This document shows, in pieces, positions 1 through 8,039 of a DNA stretch of 64,000 nt. Position 1 is the first letter of the stretch, and every line of letters starts with the position of its first letter. Position numbers and translations under genes: made by a program. The DNA comes from Flavobacterium dauae (lineage in GTDB: Bacteria > Bacteroidota > Bacteroidia > Flavobacteriales > Flavobacteriaceae). The stretch covers positions 682,001-746,000 of the forward strand of contig NZ_CP130821.1 of assembly GCF_004151275.2 (NCBI RefSeq), written 5' to 3'. The notes under the pieces are model-generated. The model was not told the DNA's origin. It did no database searches and saw only the letters and a program-made list of their open reading frames with translations.

Positions 1-1
1 G

Positions 2-1258
2 CAAGATCTTTTCAGTGAAAAATATCAGTTGAATTTAATTGATGTTTATGCCGATAACGGAAATTTACTGAAGGATTATCAGCAGCAATTACAAAGTTTT
101 AAGAAGTATCAGCAGCAATTAAATCTTTTAAAAGAACAACAATCACAAGCTGCAAAAGAGCAAGATTATAATGCCTTTTTGTTAGATGAATTAGTGCAGG
201 CTAATTTAAAAAGTGACGAACAGGAAGAATTGGAAAGTCAATTTGAAGTATTGGCGAATGTTGAAAAAGTCGGTGGGTTTTTAGAACAAGGTTATGCAAT
301 TTTATCAAACGAAGAATTCGGGATTAACAAGCAATTGTACGAAGTTAAATCGCAAATACAGAAGTTGGCTCAGATCAGCACAAAATACGAAAATCTGTAT
401 CAACGTTTAGAAAGCAGTTTTATTGAGTTAGAAGATGTTGCCGATGAATTGCAAGCAGAATTACAGCAATTGGTTGCCGATCCGCAACAATTAGAGTTGA
501 TCAATCAAAAATTACAGTCAATTTATCAGTTGCAGAAAAAACACAACGTTTCAACAATAGATGAATTATTGGTAATTCAAAACGAATTATCGCAAAAAGT
601 TGCCGGTTTAGAATCGATTGAAGAAGAAATAAATGCTGTTGAAAAATTACTGCAGAAAACCGAAGATGATTTAAATGTATTGGCGCAAGAATTACATTCT
701 AAACGTTCATTGATTTTAAAAGCGTTGAGTTCAGAAATTGAAAATCTGATAAAACCTTTAGGAATGCCAAATGCACAGTTTGATATTCAACTGGCTTACA
801 GCGAAACCTTTTTGAGCAACGGAAAAGACGAAGTAAACTGGTTGTTTTCCGGAAATAAAGGAATGCAGTTTGGGTTGATGAAGAAAACCGCATCAGGTGG
901 TGAACTTTCAAGAATTATGCTTGCCGTAAAATCAATTCTAGCTCAAAAAAGCAAATTGCCAACCATAATTTTCGATGAAATTGATACCGGAGTTTCGGGC
1001 GATGTTGCCGATAAAATGGGAACAATTATGCACGGAATGGGCAATTATATGCAGATTTTTGCTATTACACATTTGCCACAAGTTGCATCAAAAGGAAAAC
1101 AGCATTTTAAAGTAGCTAAGTTTGATGACGATAAAGTAACTACATCAACCATTAAATTACTAAGTACCGAAGAACGTATTCAAGAAATTGCCCAAATGCT
1201 TTCGGGGAATATGATAACCGATGCTGCACTGCAACACGCTAAACAATTGCTTAATTAA
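2..1258 (+). CDS. recN: DNA repair protein RecN, 3' part
   Basis: This is the C-terminal two thirds of RecN, an SMC-like ATPase that acts in double-strand-break repair. The gene runs in from outside the window; the frame is open from base 2. A long Gln/Glu/Leu-rich coiled coil comes first. It is followed by the C-terminal ABC half: the signature TASGGELSR, Walker B TIIFDEIDTG with the D-loop GVSGD, and the switch histidine in ITHLPQVA. The N-terminal Walker A lies upstream of the window. The gene converges on the minus-strand aromatic operon, with an inverted-repeat region between them. The family assignment is secure. Confidence 0.96.
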   Translation, partial: QDLFSEKYQLNLIDVYADNGNLLKDYQQQLQSFKKYQQQLNLLKEQQSQAAKEQDYNAFLLDELVQANLKSDEQEELESQFEVLANVEKVGGFLEQGYAILSNEEFGINKQLYEVKSQIQKLAQISTKYENLYQRLESSFIELEDVADELQAELQQLVADPQQLELINQKLQSIYQLQKKHNVSTIDELLVIQNELSQKVAGLESIEEEINAVEKLLQKTEDDLNVLAQELHSKRSLILKALSSEIENLIKPLGMPNAQFDIQLAYSETFLSNGKDEVNWLFSGNKGMQFGLMKKTASGGELSRIMLAVKSILAQKSKLPTIIFDEIDTGVSGDVADKMGTIMHGMGNYMQIFAITHLPQVASKGKQHFKVAKFDDDKVTTSTIKLLSTEERIQEIAQMLSGNMITDAALQHAKQLLN

Positions 1259-1260
1259 TA

Positions 1261-1336
1261 ACCTGCAAGGCTTTTAAAAACTTGTAGGTATCAAAATATA
1301 ATTAAAACCTACAAGGTCGATAAAGACCTTGCAGGT
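1261..1336. terminator. Paired inverted repeats between convergent genes
   Basis: Two related hairpins lie between recN and the maleate isomerase gene. The first pairs acctgcaag (1261-1269) with cttgtaggt (1281-1289). The second pairs acctacaaggtc (1307-1318) with gaccttgcaggt (1325-1336). Both arms are versions of one ctacaagg/ccttgcagg motif, so this also looks like a dispersed palindromic repeat. The position suggests bidirectional termination, which is inferred. Confidence 0.6.
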
Positions 1337-1342
1337 TAATTT

Positions 1343-2092
1343 TTAATATTTACCACTTAATAATTCGCCTCCTATAGTAGCTTTCGCTTCAATTCCTAAT
1401 TTTTTCATCATTTCATAGGTAGTACAAACGGCAGCCGATGTTACTGGAATGCCAATTTCAGCCTGAATTTTATCAATAGCTTCCAACGAAGGCATTTGCA
1501 CACAAGCCGAAACTACTAAAACATCAATTCCAGTCAGGTCTAAACGCTTATAAATTTCCAATAAATTCATCGGGTCTTGTGCTGCAACTTCCAAATTATC
1601 AGGAATTTCCAAAGCAATACTTTCTTTAACTTCAATTCCTTGGTGTTCAATATAATCTACCACTAAATCGGTTAACGGACGCATATATGGTGTAATAATT
1701 GAAATTTTCTTCGCACCTAAAACCTTCAATCCATTGATCAAAGCACCAGCAGAAGTTACAATTGGAGTAGGGAAATTGTTTGCAACCGTTTCCTGATGCA
1801 AATTCACTTCAGAAACGCAATGATATCCGCGACCCATACTCATAATCGCCACCAAACACGCATAACCCATTACATCAACATGAGCGTCTGATAATTCTTG
1901 GGCACATTTTAAACTCATCGCATCCATAGCCTCCAATTCTTCTTTGGTAACTTTTTTCATGCGCATTCTACTTGAGTGAAACGTAAAACGTTCCGGCAAA
2001 ATAGTTTCACGCGAACGGAAAATTGCCGGAATTTCGGTTTCCATGGTTACATTGCTCGATGGAACTATTTGTCCGATTCTATATTTTTTCAT
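1343..2092 (-). CDS. Maleate cis-trans isomerase (Asp/Glu racemase superfamily)
   Basis: Probably converts maleate to fumarate, the last step of a glutathione-independent gentisate-type pathway. The 249-residue length suits the family. The N-terminal GQIVPSSNVTMETE signature is typical of maleate isomerases and arylmalonate decarboxylases. Two cysteines lie where the catalytic pair is expected, Cys79 in GYACLVAIM and Cys197 in VVSACVQMPS. Two cysteines argue for isomerase or racemase activity rather than decarboxylase. It is the last gene of the aromatic operon, 36 bp after the maleylpyruvate hydrolase gene, whose product would be its substrate. Confidence 0.88.
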   Translation of the reverse strand: MKKYRIGQIVPSSNVTMETEIPAIFRSRETILPERFTFHSSRMRMKKVTKEELEAMDAMSLKCAQELSDAHVDVMGYACLVAIMSMGRGYHCVSEVNLHQETVANNFPTPIVTSAGALINGLKVLGAKKISIITPYMRPLTDLVVDYIEHQGIEVKESIALEIPDNLEVAAQDPMNLLEIYKRLDLTGIDVLVVSACVQMPSLEAIDKIQAEIGIPVTSAAVCTTYEMMKKLGIEAKATIGGELLSGKY

Positions 2093-2128
2093 TTTATTTG
2101 AAGTCTTTTTTCTTGTCTCTTTATTCTT

Positions 2129-3037
2129 TTAAATCTCCTTAACCGTATTTACAATCGTTCCAATGTTTTCCACATAACATTCCATTACATCGCCGTCTTT
2201 CATCCATTCCTGTGGATTTCTACCAGCACCAACACCAGCCGGAGTTCCTGTTGCGATGATATCTCCAGGTTCTAAAGTGAAAACGATACTTAAATCTTCA
2301 ATTAAATCGTTGATGTTGAATAACATAAATTGCGTGTTTGAATTTTGTTTTTCAATTCCGTTTAACTTTAAAGAAAGATCTAAGTTGTGCGGGTTTTCAA
2401 TTTCGTCTTTTGTAACCAAAAACGGTCCCATTGGTGCAAAAGTATCTTGACCTTTAGAAACAATCCATTGTCCTTCTCTGCGACAATCACGTGCCGAAAT
2501 ATCGTTGATAATTGTGTAGCCAAAAACATAATCTAAAGCGTTTTCCTTGCTAACATATTTCCCTTTTTTGCCCATTACCACAGCCAATTCTACTTCCCAA
2601 TCTAATTGTTTCGTTAAATTTGTATTTAACAACACGTTGGTATTCGGCCCCGTAACAGTTGTTGGTGGTTTAGAAAAAATAATTGGTTTTTGAGGCAATT
2701 TTCCTGTAGTATCCAATGTTCTGGCACTTTCGGCAACGTGTTCGGTATAGTTCAAACCAATACCGATGATGTTTTTACGTGGTTTTTCAATTGGTGCTAA
2801 AATTTCGACATCGTTCAAAGGAAAAGAAATATTTTCGAAATCAACTTCTCGAGTATCTTCAATTAAATTATTGATTTCAGCAATTATTTCAATTCCCATA
2901 TCAATTAGTTCCAACATATCATTTGGTAACGGAAAATTCGAAATTCCACCAAAATCTTCCATGTCAACAACCAAATTGTTGTGCATAAATCCTAATCGCG
3001 GTTCGCTGTCTTGTGTTTTGTATGTTAATAGTTTCAT
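2129..3037 (-). CDS. Fumarylacetoacetate-hydrolase family protein, probable maleylpyruvate hydrolase
   Basis: A 302-residue FAH-superfamily hydrolase. After an N-terminal cap region the catalytic domain starts at GIGLNYTEHV (His100). It has the divalent-metal ligands Glu148 and Glu150 in DWEVELAVV and Asp179 in NDISARD, then Lys195 in VSKGQDTF and the family motif GDIIATGTPAGVG near the C-terminus. Placed between a gentisate-type dioxygenase and a maleate isomerase, it most likely splits maleylpyruvate (or its amide) into pyruvate and maleate (or maleamate). FAH proteins vary in substrate, so the specificity is inferred from context. Its 5' end seems partly duplicated upstream of the KilA-N gene. 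Confidence 0.85.
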   Translation of the reverse strand: MKLLTYKTQDSEPRLGFMHNNLVVDMEDFGGISNFPLPNDMLELIDMGIEIIAEINNLIEDTREVDFENISFPLNDVEILAPIEKPRKNIIGIGLNYTEHVAESARTLDTTGKLPQKPIIFSKPPTTVTGPNTNVLLNTNLTKQLDWEVELAVVMGKKGKYVSKENALDYVFGYTIINDISARDCRREGQWIVSKGQDTFAPMGPFLVTKDEIENPHNLDLSLKLNGIEKQNSNTQFMLFNINDLIEDLSIVFTLEPGDIIATGTPAGVGAGRNPQEWMKDGDVMECYVENIGTIVNTVKEI

Positions 3038-3043
3038 TTTTTA

Positions 3044-3868
3044 TTATTTTAATTGTTTAATTGTTTTGTTTTCGATTAATGATTTCATTTGGGTAATGGC
3101 AACTTTATTGAGCTGAATAAGTCGTTTGCTTTGCGGTAAGTCTTGTTGTATCAATAAAGCGTTGATGCTTTCCATATTGCTTAATACAACCAATTGCTCT
3201 AAAGTTGCAACATCTCTGATATTTCCTTTCTCATCAGGATTCTTATCTCTCCATTCTTTTGCTGTAATTCCAAATAAAGCTACGTTCAGCAAATCGGCTT
3301 CGTTGGCATATACAAAGGAAGCTTGCTGTTTACTGATTTCTTTAGGAATAAGATTTTCTTTAATGGCGTTTGTATGGATTTGGTAGTTGATTTTTGAAAT
3401 GGTACGTTGTAAGTTCCATTCTAAATTTAAGCGGTTGTTTTCATCATTTTTTAAGCGTTGAAATTCTTTGATGAGGTACAATTTAAACCGTGATGAAACC
3501 CATGAAGCAAATTCAAAAGCGATATCTTTGTGTGCAAAAGTGCCCCCATTTTTACCTAATTTTGATACAATACCCTTTGCATTGACCGTTTCAATCCACT
3601 TGGTTGGTGAAAGTGTAAATGAATTACTTCCTGCCTCGTATAATAAGGGGTCGAATTCGACCCCTTTAAAATTGGGGTTGTTCAATTGTTCCCATAAGCC
3701 AAGAAATTCAATAGTAGCACGAGAACGCATCCAATTCTTAACTACGTCTTTAGGTTCAGCAGGATTTCTAAACCTTGCAATATCAGTCAATGAAATAAAG
3801 TCTTCTTGATTGTCTTCATACAAAACAATCTTAATACCTTCAACTTCTATTTTCTTGTTTTTTGCCAT
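3044..3868 (-). CDS. KilA-N domain protein (passenger gene)
   Basis: A 274-residue protein with an N-terminal KilA-N DNA-binding domain over about residues 1-130; visible markers are FISLTDIARF, WMRSRATIEFLGLWE and the FASWVSSRFKLYLIKEFQRLK helix. A helical C-terminal region follows. KilA-N domains are common in phages, large DNA viruses and bacterial mobile regions. It has no evident role in aromatic catabolism, yet it sits inside the operon, ending 6 bp before the hydrolase start. A decayed copy of the hydrolase 5' end lies upstream of it, which suggests it was inserted. Its function is unknown. Confidence 0.8.
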   Translation of the reverse strand: MAKNKKIEVEGIKIVLYEDNQEDFISLTDIARFRNPAEPKDVVKNWMRSRATIEFLGLWEQLNNPNFKGVEFDPLLYEAGSNSFTLSPTKWIETVNAKGIVSKLGKNGGTFAHKDIAFEFASWVSSRFKLYLIKEFQRLKNDENNRLNLEWNLQRTISKINYQIHTNAIKENLIPKEISKQQASFVYANEADLLNVALFGITAKEWRDKNPDEKGNIRDVATLEQLVVLSNMESINALLIQQDLPQSKRLIQLNKVAITQMKSLIENKTIKQLK

Positions 3869-3972
3869 AGTGTCTTGTTTTTTAAGCCTGTCGAATTAAA
3901 TGGATTTAGAATTGGAGTTTTTTTTATTATGGTGAATTTACTATAATTAAAATATAGATTTTTTATTTTTAT

Positions 3973-4010
3973 CGTTCGTTATCTGAGGTTACATAGTTAA
4001 TAGTTTCATT
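3973..4010 (-). repeat. Decayed duplicate of the FAH-family gene start
   Basis: The plus-strand segment 3996-4010 is identical over 15 bases (gttaatagtttcatt) to 3024-3038, which holds the start codon and first codons of the hydrolase gene. Looser similarity, including a shared gttcg, extends leftwards to about 3973 against about 3002. The copies flank the KilA-N gene and lie about 970 bp apart. This is seen directly; that it marks an insertion with duplication of the target gene's 5' end is inference. Confidence 0.6.
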
Positions 4011-4071
4011 GTTTGTTTCGTTAGTACCTTGTTATTTACAAGCAGTTTTTTGTTATTTGATAATATTATAT

Positions 4072-5130
4072 TTAGCTTATAAATATTAGTATTACGACTA
4101 TTAGTAATACTAAAATTATGTAACCGTAGCTATTATCTAAACCAATTATATTGGAGTTATTATTATTAAATTCTGTAACTTTTTTAATGTTTGGTTTAGC
4201 TACTTTTTTTAGCTTTTGGGTGTTTGTTCTTCTTTGTTTATGATTAAATCCAATAAAAATATCTCCTGTTTCTAACCAAGGTATTTGACTTGGTATTAAA
4301 TTCAAAGTTTCATATGTTGAATTGACGATTTTTAGATTGGCTGATTTTGGATTTATTATATTCTGCATCGGAATTAGCCACATCCCTGAACATCTGAAGG
4401 TTCTATCAAGAGTAACAACTACTAAATAGTCAGCGCTTTTTCCTTCTAGATTATTTAATCGTCTAGTTTCACTAATTCTGCGTCCGCTTTCATACACCCT
4501 TCTTGTTTTAATTTCGAATGTTAAGCCATTTTCATGTTTTGCATCTATTCCTTTTTCATTTTTATTGATGCTTTGTACAAGATCAAGTTTTTTACAAGCA
4601 TAAAATTCTCCAATATCTCCAACAATATGTCTGCTACGTATAATTTGGTTTTCTTCTAATGAGTTATACGCTTCTGCAAATTCATTAATTGCATTTTTTA
4701 TTTTTACAGGAACTTTGATTTCATTCCCTTCTATATTTTTGAAAGTTAAAATATTTGAATTTGAAATCTTTATTTCTCTATCTTTTATTTTATCTGAAGA
4801 AAGAACAACAATTTTAAGAGGGTTATAGAATTTGTCAAAATATATTATTGCTAATATATCAAATAAATCGGTGTTTAAGTTTTTAATATTGTAATTAAAA
4901 TTACTTTTTGAAACAACTTTAGCTTTTATCTGATAGCGATCTCCTTTTGAAGAAATACCATCAACCGCTTGTGTTACTCTATTTGTTTTCTGTAAATTAA
5001 AATACTTACAAATGATATATTCTCCAATTTCTCCTGTAAAACTATCTGTCGAAATAACTCCCAAATTAAAAAGTTGGTCACTTTTATCTGCAAAGTTTTC
5101 AAGTAATCTTTCTTGTTTTTTTGTAAACAT
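4072..5130 (-). CDS. Tandem restriction-endonuclease-fold protein with C-terminal membrane anchor
   Basis: A 352-residue protein not recognised as a named family. Two similar modules can be read. Module 1 (about residues 25-110) has GEIGEY with Glu37, then Asp57 and QIKAK (Gln67, Lys69). Module 2 (about 165-250) has GDIGEF with Glu175, then Asp196 and EIKTR (Glu206, Lys208). This E...D...(E/Q)xK order fits PD-(D/E)xK nucleases. Module 1 has Gln in place of the catalytic acid and may be inactive. A basic linker leads to one hydrophobic segment at about 333-351, the extreme C-terminus. It lies 24 bp after the dioxygenase gene, inside the operon. A defence or DNA-processing role is possible but unproven. 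Confidence 0.6.
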   Translation of the reverse strand: MFTKKQERLLENFADKSDQLFNLGVISTDSFTGEIGEYIICKYFNLQKTNRVTQAVDGISSKGDRYQIKAKVVSKSNFNYNIKNLNTDLFDILAIIYFDKFYNPLKIVVLSSDKIKDREIKISNSNILTFKNIEGNEIKVPVKIKNAINEFAEAYNSLEENQIIRSRHIVGDIGEFYACKKLDLVQSINKNEKGIDAKHENGLTFEIKTRRVYESGRRISETRRLNNLEGKSADYLVVVTLDRTFRCSGMWLIPMQNIINPKSANLKIVNSTYETLNLIPSQIPWLETGDIFIGFNHKQRRTNTQKLKKVAKPNIKKVTEFNNNNSNIIGLDNSYGYIILVLLIVVILIFIS

Positions 5131-5154
5131 TATTTTGAATTATACTGTTTATCT

Positions 5155-6267
5155 CTATCTTCTACTAGTTTGATTCCCACCATTCTCTTCAAAAACTTTT
5201 TCCTGATACAAACCTAAACTTTCAATAACAGGTAAATCGTTAAATGAAAATAAGCAAGCGTCTTCGGTATCAGATAAATTATGATGTTCGTGCCATGCCC
5301 AACTTGGAACACAAAAAATATCGCGTTCTTTCCAATCGAAACGTTTGCCGTTAATGATAGAATAGCCTTTGCCTTTTGCACATTGATACACAAAGGAACC
5401 AGTATGTTTGTGTGCTTTTCCCTTAAAGCCTTTTGGCAGTAATTGAATAGAAGCACCCATGGTTTGCATTACATGACCACCTGTAAGCGGATTACTGTAC
5501 TGCATGATAATTCCGTCAAAAGCGTTAGGTTTGTTTACTTTTTCGGCTTCTAAAAGGGCAGGATAAACGGTTTTCCACGAGTATTTAAATAACGGGGAAT
5601 ACGGTTTGTTCCATTCATTATCAGGCGGAATTAATCCGGTGCCGCCGTACGTCATTGGTGAATGATTGATAGGTGCAGTTAGTGGTTGCGTTCCATCATA
5701 AACCGCATAATCATTGGCTTCTAACGCATTTACCAACGGAATATCTAATCCATCTTGCCAAATGCAGGTTTTTCCACCAGCTTCCACACCGTGTTCGTGC
5801 CATGTTGAATTTGGTGTAATCACAAAATCGTTAACTTCTAACATAATTTTGTTACCGTCAACAACGGTGTAGCCACCTTCGCCTTCCATAATAAAACGCA
5901 ATGCCGAAGCTTTGTGACGATGTGCCGAAGTAAATTCTCCGGGACGTGTAACCTGAATTCCAGTGTACAGCCAACCAACGGCTGCCGAAACATCTTTGCG
6001 TTTGTCGTTTACTAAATAAACCACACGGCGACCTGCTTTTTCGGGTGTTACCAATTCTGAAGATTTTAAAACCAAGTGTCTTAAATCTTCGTATTTCCAT
6101 AACATCGGAATTGATGAACTTCGCGGTTCCCAAGGCTCAATATCGTTAGCCACCGTCCATAAGGCACCGGCACCCAATGTTTCTAATTCTTTATAATAGG
6201 CTTCTAATTCCGGCGTGTCTTCAACTCGAGCTCTACCGTATTGATCATCTGATTGTGGTGTTTCCAT
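5155..6267 (-). CDS. Gentisate 1,2-dioxygenase family (bicupin ring-cleavage enzyme)
   Basis: A 370-residue bicupin Fe(II) dioxygenase that should open a 2,5-disubstituted benzoate between C1 and C2, giving maleylpyruvate from gentisate. The N-terminal cupin holds the probable iron ligands His116 and His118 (SAHRHKASALRF) and His157 (STWHEHG). A second cupin at about residues 270-345 has AHKHTGSFVYQ and WAWHEHHN. Length and the opening region with GALWTV match gentisate and salicylate 1,2-dioxygenases. Related enzymes accept 5-aminosalicylate, salicylate or hydroxyanthranilates, so the true substrate is open. It is flanked by a transposase remnant 5 bp upstream and the nuclease-fold gene 24 bp downstream. 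Confidence 0.92.
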   Translation of the reverse strand: METPQSDDQYGRARVEDTPELEAYYKELETLGAGALWTVANDIEPWEPRSSSIPMLWKYEDLRHLVLKSSELVTPEKAGRRVVYLVNDKRKDVSAAVGWLYTGIQVTRPGEFTSAHRHKASALRFIMEGEGGYTVVDGNKIMLEVNDFVITPNSTWHEHGVEAGGKTCIWQDGLDIPLVNALEANDYAVYDGTQPLTAPINHSPMTYGGTGLIPPDNEWNKPYSPLFKYSWKTVYPALLEAEKVNKPNAFDGIIMQYSNPLTGGHVMQTMGASIQLLPKGFKGKAHKHTGSFVYQCAKGKGYSIINGKRFDWKERDIFCVPSWAWHEHHNLSDTEDACLFSFNDLPVIESLGLYQEKVFEENGGNQTSRR

Positions 6268-6272
6268 ACAAT

Positions 6273-6725
6273 TTATATTTTGTTGGTTTTATCGTTAATT
6301 TCTTTAAATCCAAATTTTTTAATTAACTCTAAATATTCTTCTTGAAAAGATTTTTTAGAATGATGAACCTCTTGATTTTTTATATAATTTCTTACTTTAT
6401 CAACAATAGATTCTGAAACAGAAACGGCAAAGTATTCTTCTTGCCATTGAAATTTATCTTCGATAAATTCTTGTTTATTGAACCAATTTGTCGATTCACC
6501 TTTAATAAGCTGCATAATTTTGCTTATATTTTGATCAGATCCCAATGAAATTAAGCAATGACAATGATCTGTATAACCGTTTATAAAATCAATATAAATT
6601 CCTTTTTCTTTAGCGTTTTGAATTATATGTTGTCACATTGCTTCTCTGATCTCAATTGTTTTGAGAAAGGGAATTCTGTTTTTAGTACTCCAAACAAAAT
6701 GTATGTAAACCTTTAGAAACGGCAT
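6273..6725 (-). pseudogene. IS200-like / REP-associated tyrosine transposase, broken by one stop codon
   Basis: Read from the ATG at 6723-6725, the frame gives a full 150-codon Y1 transposase interrupted by a single in-frame TGA at about codon 30 (after REAM). The N-terminus MPFLKVYIHFVWSTKNR, the HUH motif HCHCLISL and the C-terminal helix with the probable nucleophile Tyr (VRNYIKNQEVHH...SFQEEYLELIKKFGF) are all intact. The stop looks like a recent TGG-to-TGA change. A shorter 90-residue frame after the stop lacks the HUH motif. Single-domain proteins of this type often go with REP palindromes, and several lie directly upstream. It occupies the gap between the nitrilase and dioxygenase genes. 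Confidence 0.85.
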
Positions 6726-6739
6726 ATTTTTGTTGTTTT

Positions 6740-6991
6740 TTGGCTAAAGCCAATTGAGATTTCTGTTTGTTGACCACAGGTTGAAACCTGTGGCAATTCA
6801 AAACCTTTGGTAATTCAAAATCTTTGGCAATTCAAAACCTTTGGTAAATCAAATCTTAAAAATCTAATTTTTTACAATTTAAATTCTTTTGAAGATTAAA
6901 AAGGCATCTCTAATATAAATCAATCTTTATTATTAATTGCCTCCAGATTTATCTGGAGGAATAAAAATATCTATAAAAATGGCTTTAGCCA
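6740..6991. repeat. Cluster of REP-like palindromes and a 17-bp tandem repeat
   Basis: Four short palindromes are readable: ttggct-aa-agccaa (6740-6753); ccacaggt...acctgtgg (6774-6793); cctccagat-tt-atctggagg (6940-6959); and tggctttagcca (6980-6991), which echoes the first. Between them lie three tandem 17-bp units, aattcaaaacctttggt at 6795-6811, 6812-6828 and 6829-6845, with two base changes in the middle unit. The cluster abuts the broken RAYT-type transposase, which is the expected partner of REP-type palindromes. Confidence 0.7.
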
Positions 6992-6994
6992 AAA

Positions 6995-7960
6995 CTAATC
7001 TTCTCTATTTATAAAGGTAATCTTTTTTGTGGGAGCAACATTCACTCTTAAATCAAAAATATCAAAGCGGTTGTAATGCCCTAAAATATCGTGCATTTGT
7101 TTTGGTTGGATACATTTTGAAAGATCGATATCGGCATAAATAATTCCTTCTTCATCAATTAAAGGTTCACCAATTACGGCTCCGTTTGGACCGATAAATC
7201 CTGAAAAAGCACTGCTTTTTCTGTCTAATAATTCATCAACATTCGGGACATCAGCACGCAAAGCATCTTTAATTTCCTGTGAAATGGTAGAACACGAAAC
7301 AATGGTAAACAATTTTCCTTCGAACGAATGTGCAGCTGCACGAATTTTAATTGCTTCTGCCATATCATAATCGGGTGGGGCAACTGGCAACGAAATATAA
7401 TTGGCAATGTGGATTAATTCACCTTGAGAAAGCAATGTAAATCGAGCCAAAGTATTGGTGTTTTCGCCGCAAGCCAAGGTTCCAATTGGACCAACTTCGG
7501 TATTATATACTTTTAAAGAAGATCCATCACCACTTGTCCACGTTAATTTCTCAGCCCACGTAGGAACCAGTTTTCTATGCTTACCGACTAAAATTCCGTT
7601 ATTGTCAATAATTAAATTGGTGTTGTAAATTTCGCCATAACTATCGCCGCGTTCGTTAATTCCAATAACAATATTCATGTCGAAATCTTTTGCTGCTTTG
7701 TACAGTTTCTGCATAGATGCATCGTTAACAGCAACCGAATTTTTATATAATTCTTCGTACCATTTACTGCCTTGAACCGGAGTCATAATCCAGTTCCAAT
7801 AAGGATATCCGGCAATGAAAACTTCTGGAAAAGCAATTAATTTTGCTCCGTTTTCGTGTGCTTCTTTTATAAATGAAATGGCTTTATCTATTGTTTTTTC
7901 TACATTAAGAAAAACAGGTGCGGTTTGAACCGTTGCTGCTTTAAATTTTTTAAATTCCAT
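6995..7960 (-). CDS. Nitrilase-family carbon-nitrogen hydrolase
   Basis: A 321-residue member of the nitrilase superfamily. The Glu-Lys-Cys triad is complete: Glu46 in AFPEVFIAGYPYW, Lys130 in HRKLVPT and Cys164 in TLACGENTN. CGEN followed by NTLARF is typical of branch-1 nitrilases rather than omega-amidases. It may hydrolyse a nitrile to a carboxylate. From context it could instead release ammonia from an amide intermediate such as maleamate or maleamylpyruvate if the pathway substrate is anthranilate. It lies 63 bp after the thioesterase gene and before the transposase remnant. The catalytic class is sure; the substrate is not. Confidence 0.85.
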   Translation of the reverse strand: MEFKKFKAATVQTAPVFLNVEKTIDKAISFIKEAHENGAKLIAFPEVFIAGYPYWNWIMTPVQGSKWYEELYKNSVAVNDASMQKLYKAAKDFDMNIVIGINERGDSYGEIYNTNLIIDNNGILVGKHRKLVPTWAEKLTWTSGDGSSLKVYNTEVGPIGTLACGENTNTLARFTLLSQGELIHIANYISLPVAPPDYDMAEAIKIRAAAHSFEGKLFTIVSCSTISQEIKDALRADVPNVDELLDRKSSAFSGFIGPNGAVIGEPLIDEEGIIYADIDLSKCIQPKQMHDILGHYNRFDIFDLRVNVAPTKKITFINRED

Positions 7961-7982
7961 AGTTTGTTTAATTATGAATTTA

Positions 7983-8039
7983 GAATTACGAATTATGATA
8001 GAAGGCGAAGATTATCTCGCAATTTATAATTTGTAATTC
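7983..8039. repeat. Imperfect inverted repeat between thioesterase and nitrilase genes
   Basis: Arms of 14 bases, gaattacgaattat (7983-7996) and ataatttgtaattc (8026-8039), pair with one mismatch around a 29-base loop. The right arm runs into the last codons of the thioesterase gene. It could form an intercistronic hairpin affecting mRNA processing, but it is AT-rich and no function is shown. Confidence 0.4.

Noticed and set aside
3044..5130. KilA-N and nuclease-fold genes as a two-gene defence system
   Set aside because: About 200 bp of non-coding sequence with a decayed hydrolase start separates them, which suggests separate arrivals; no functional link can be shown.
6273..6545. 90-residue frame as an intact small transposase gene
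   Set aside because: It lacks the HUH motif, which lies upstream in the same frame; the full reading is broken by one stop codon.
6795..6845. 17-bp tandem repeat as a CRISPR-like array
   Set aside because: Units are directly adjacent with no spacers, and no cas genes are present in the window.
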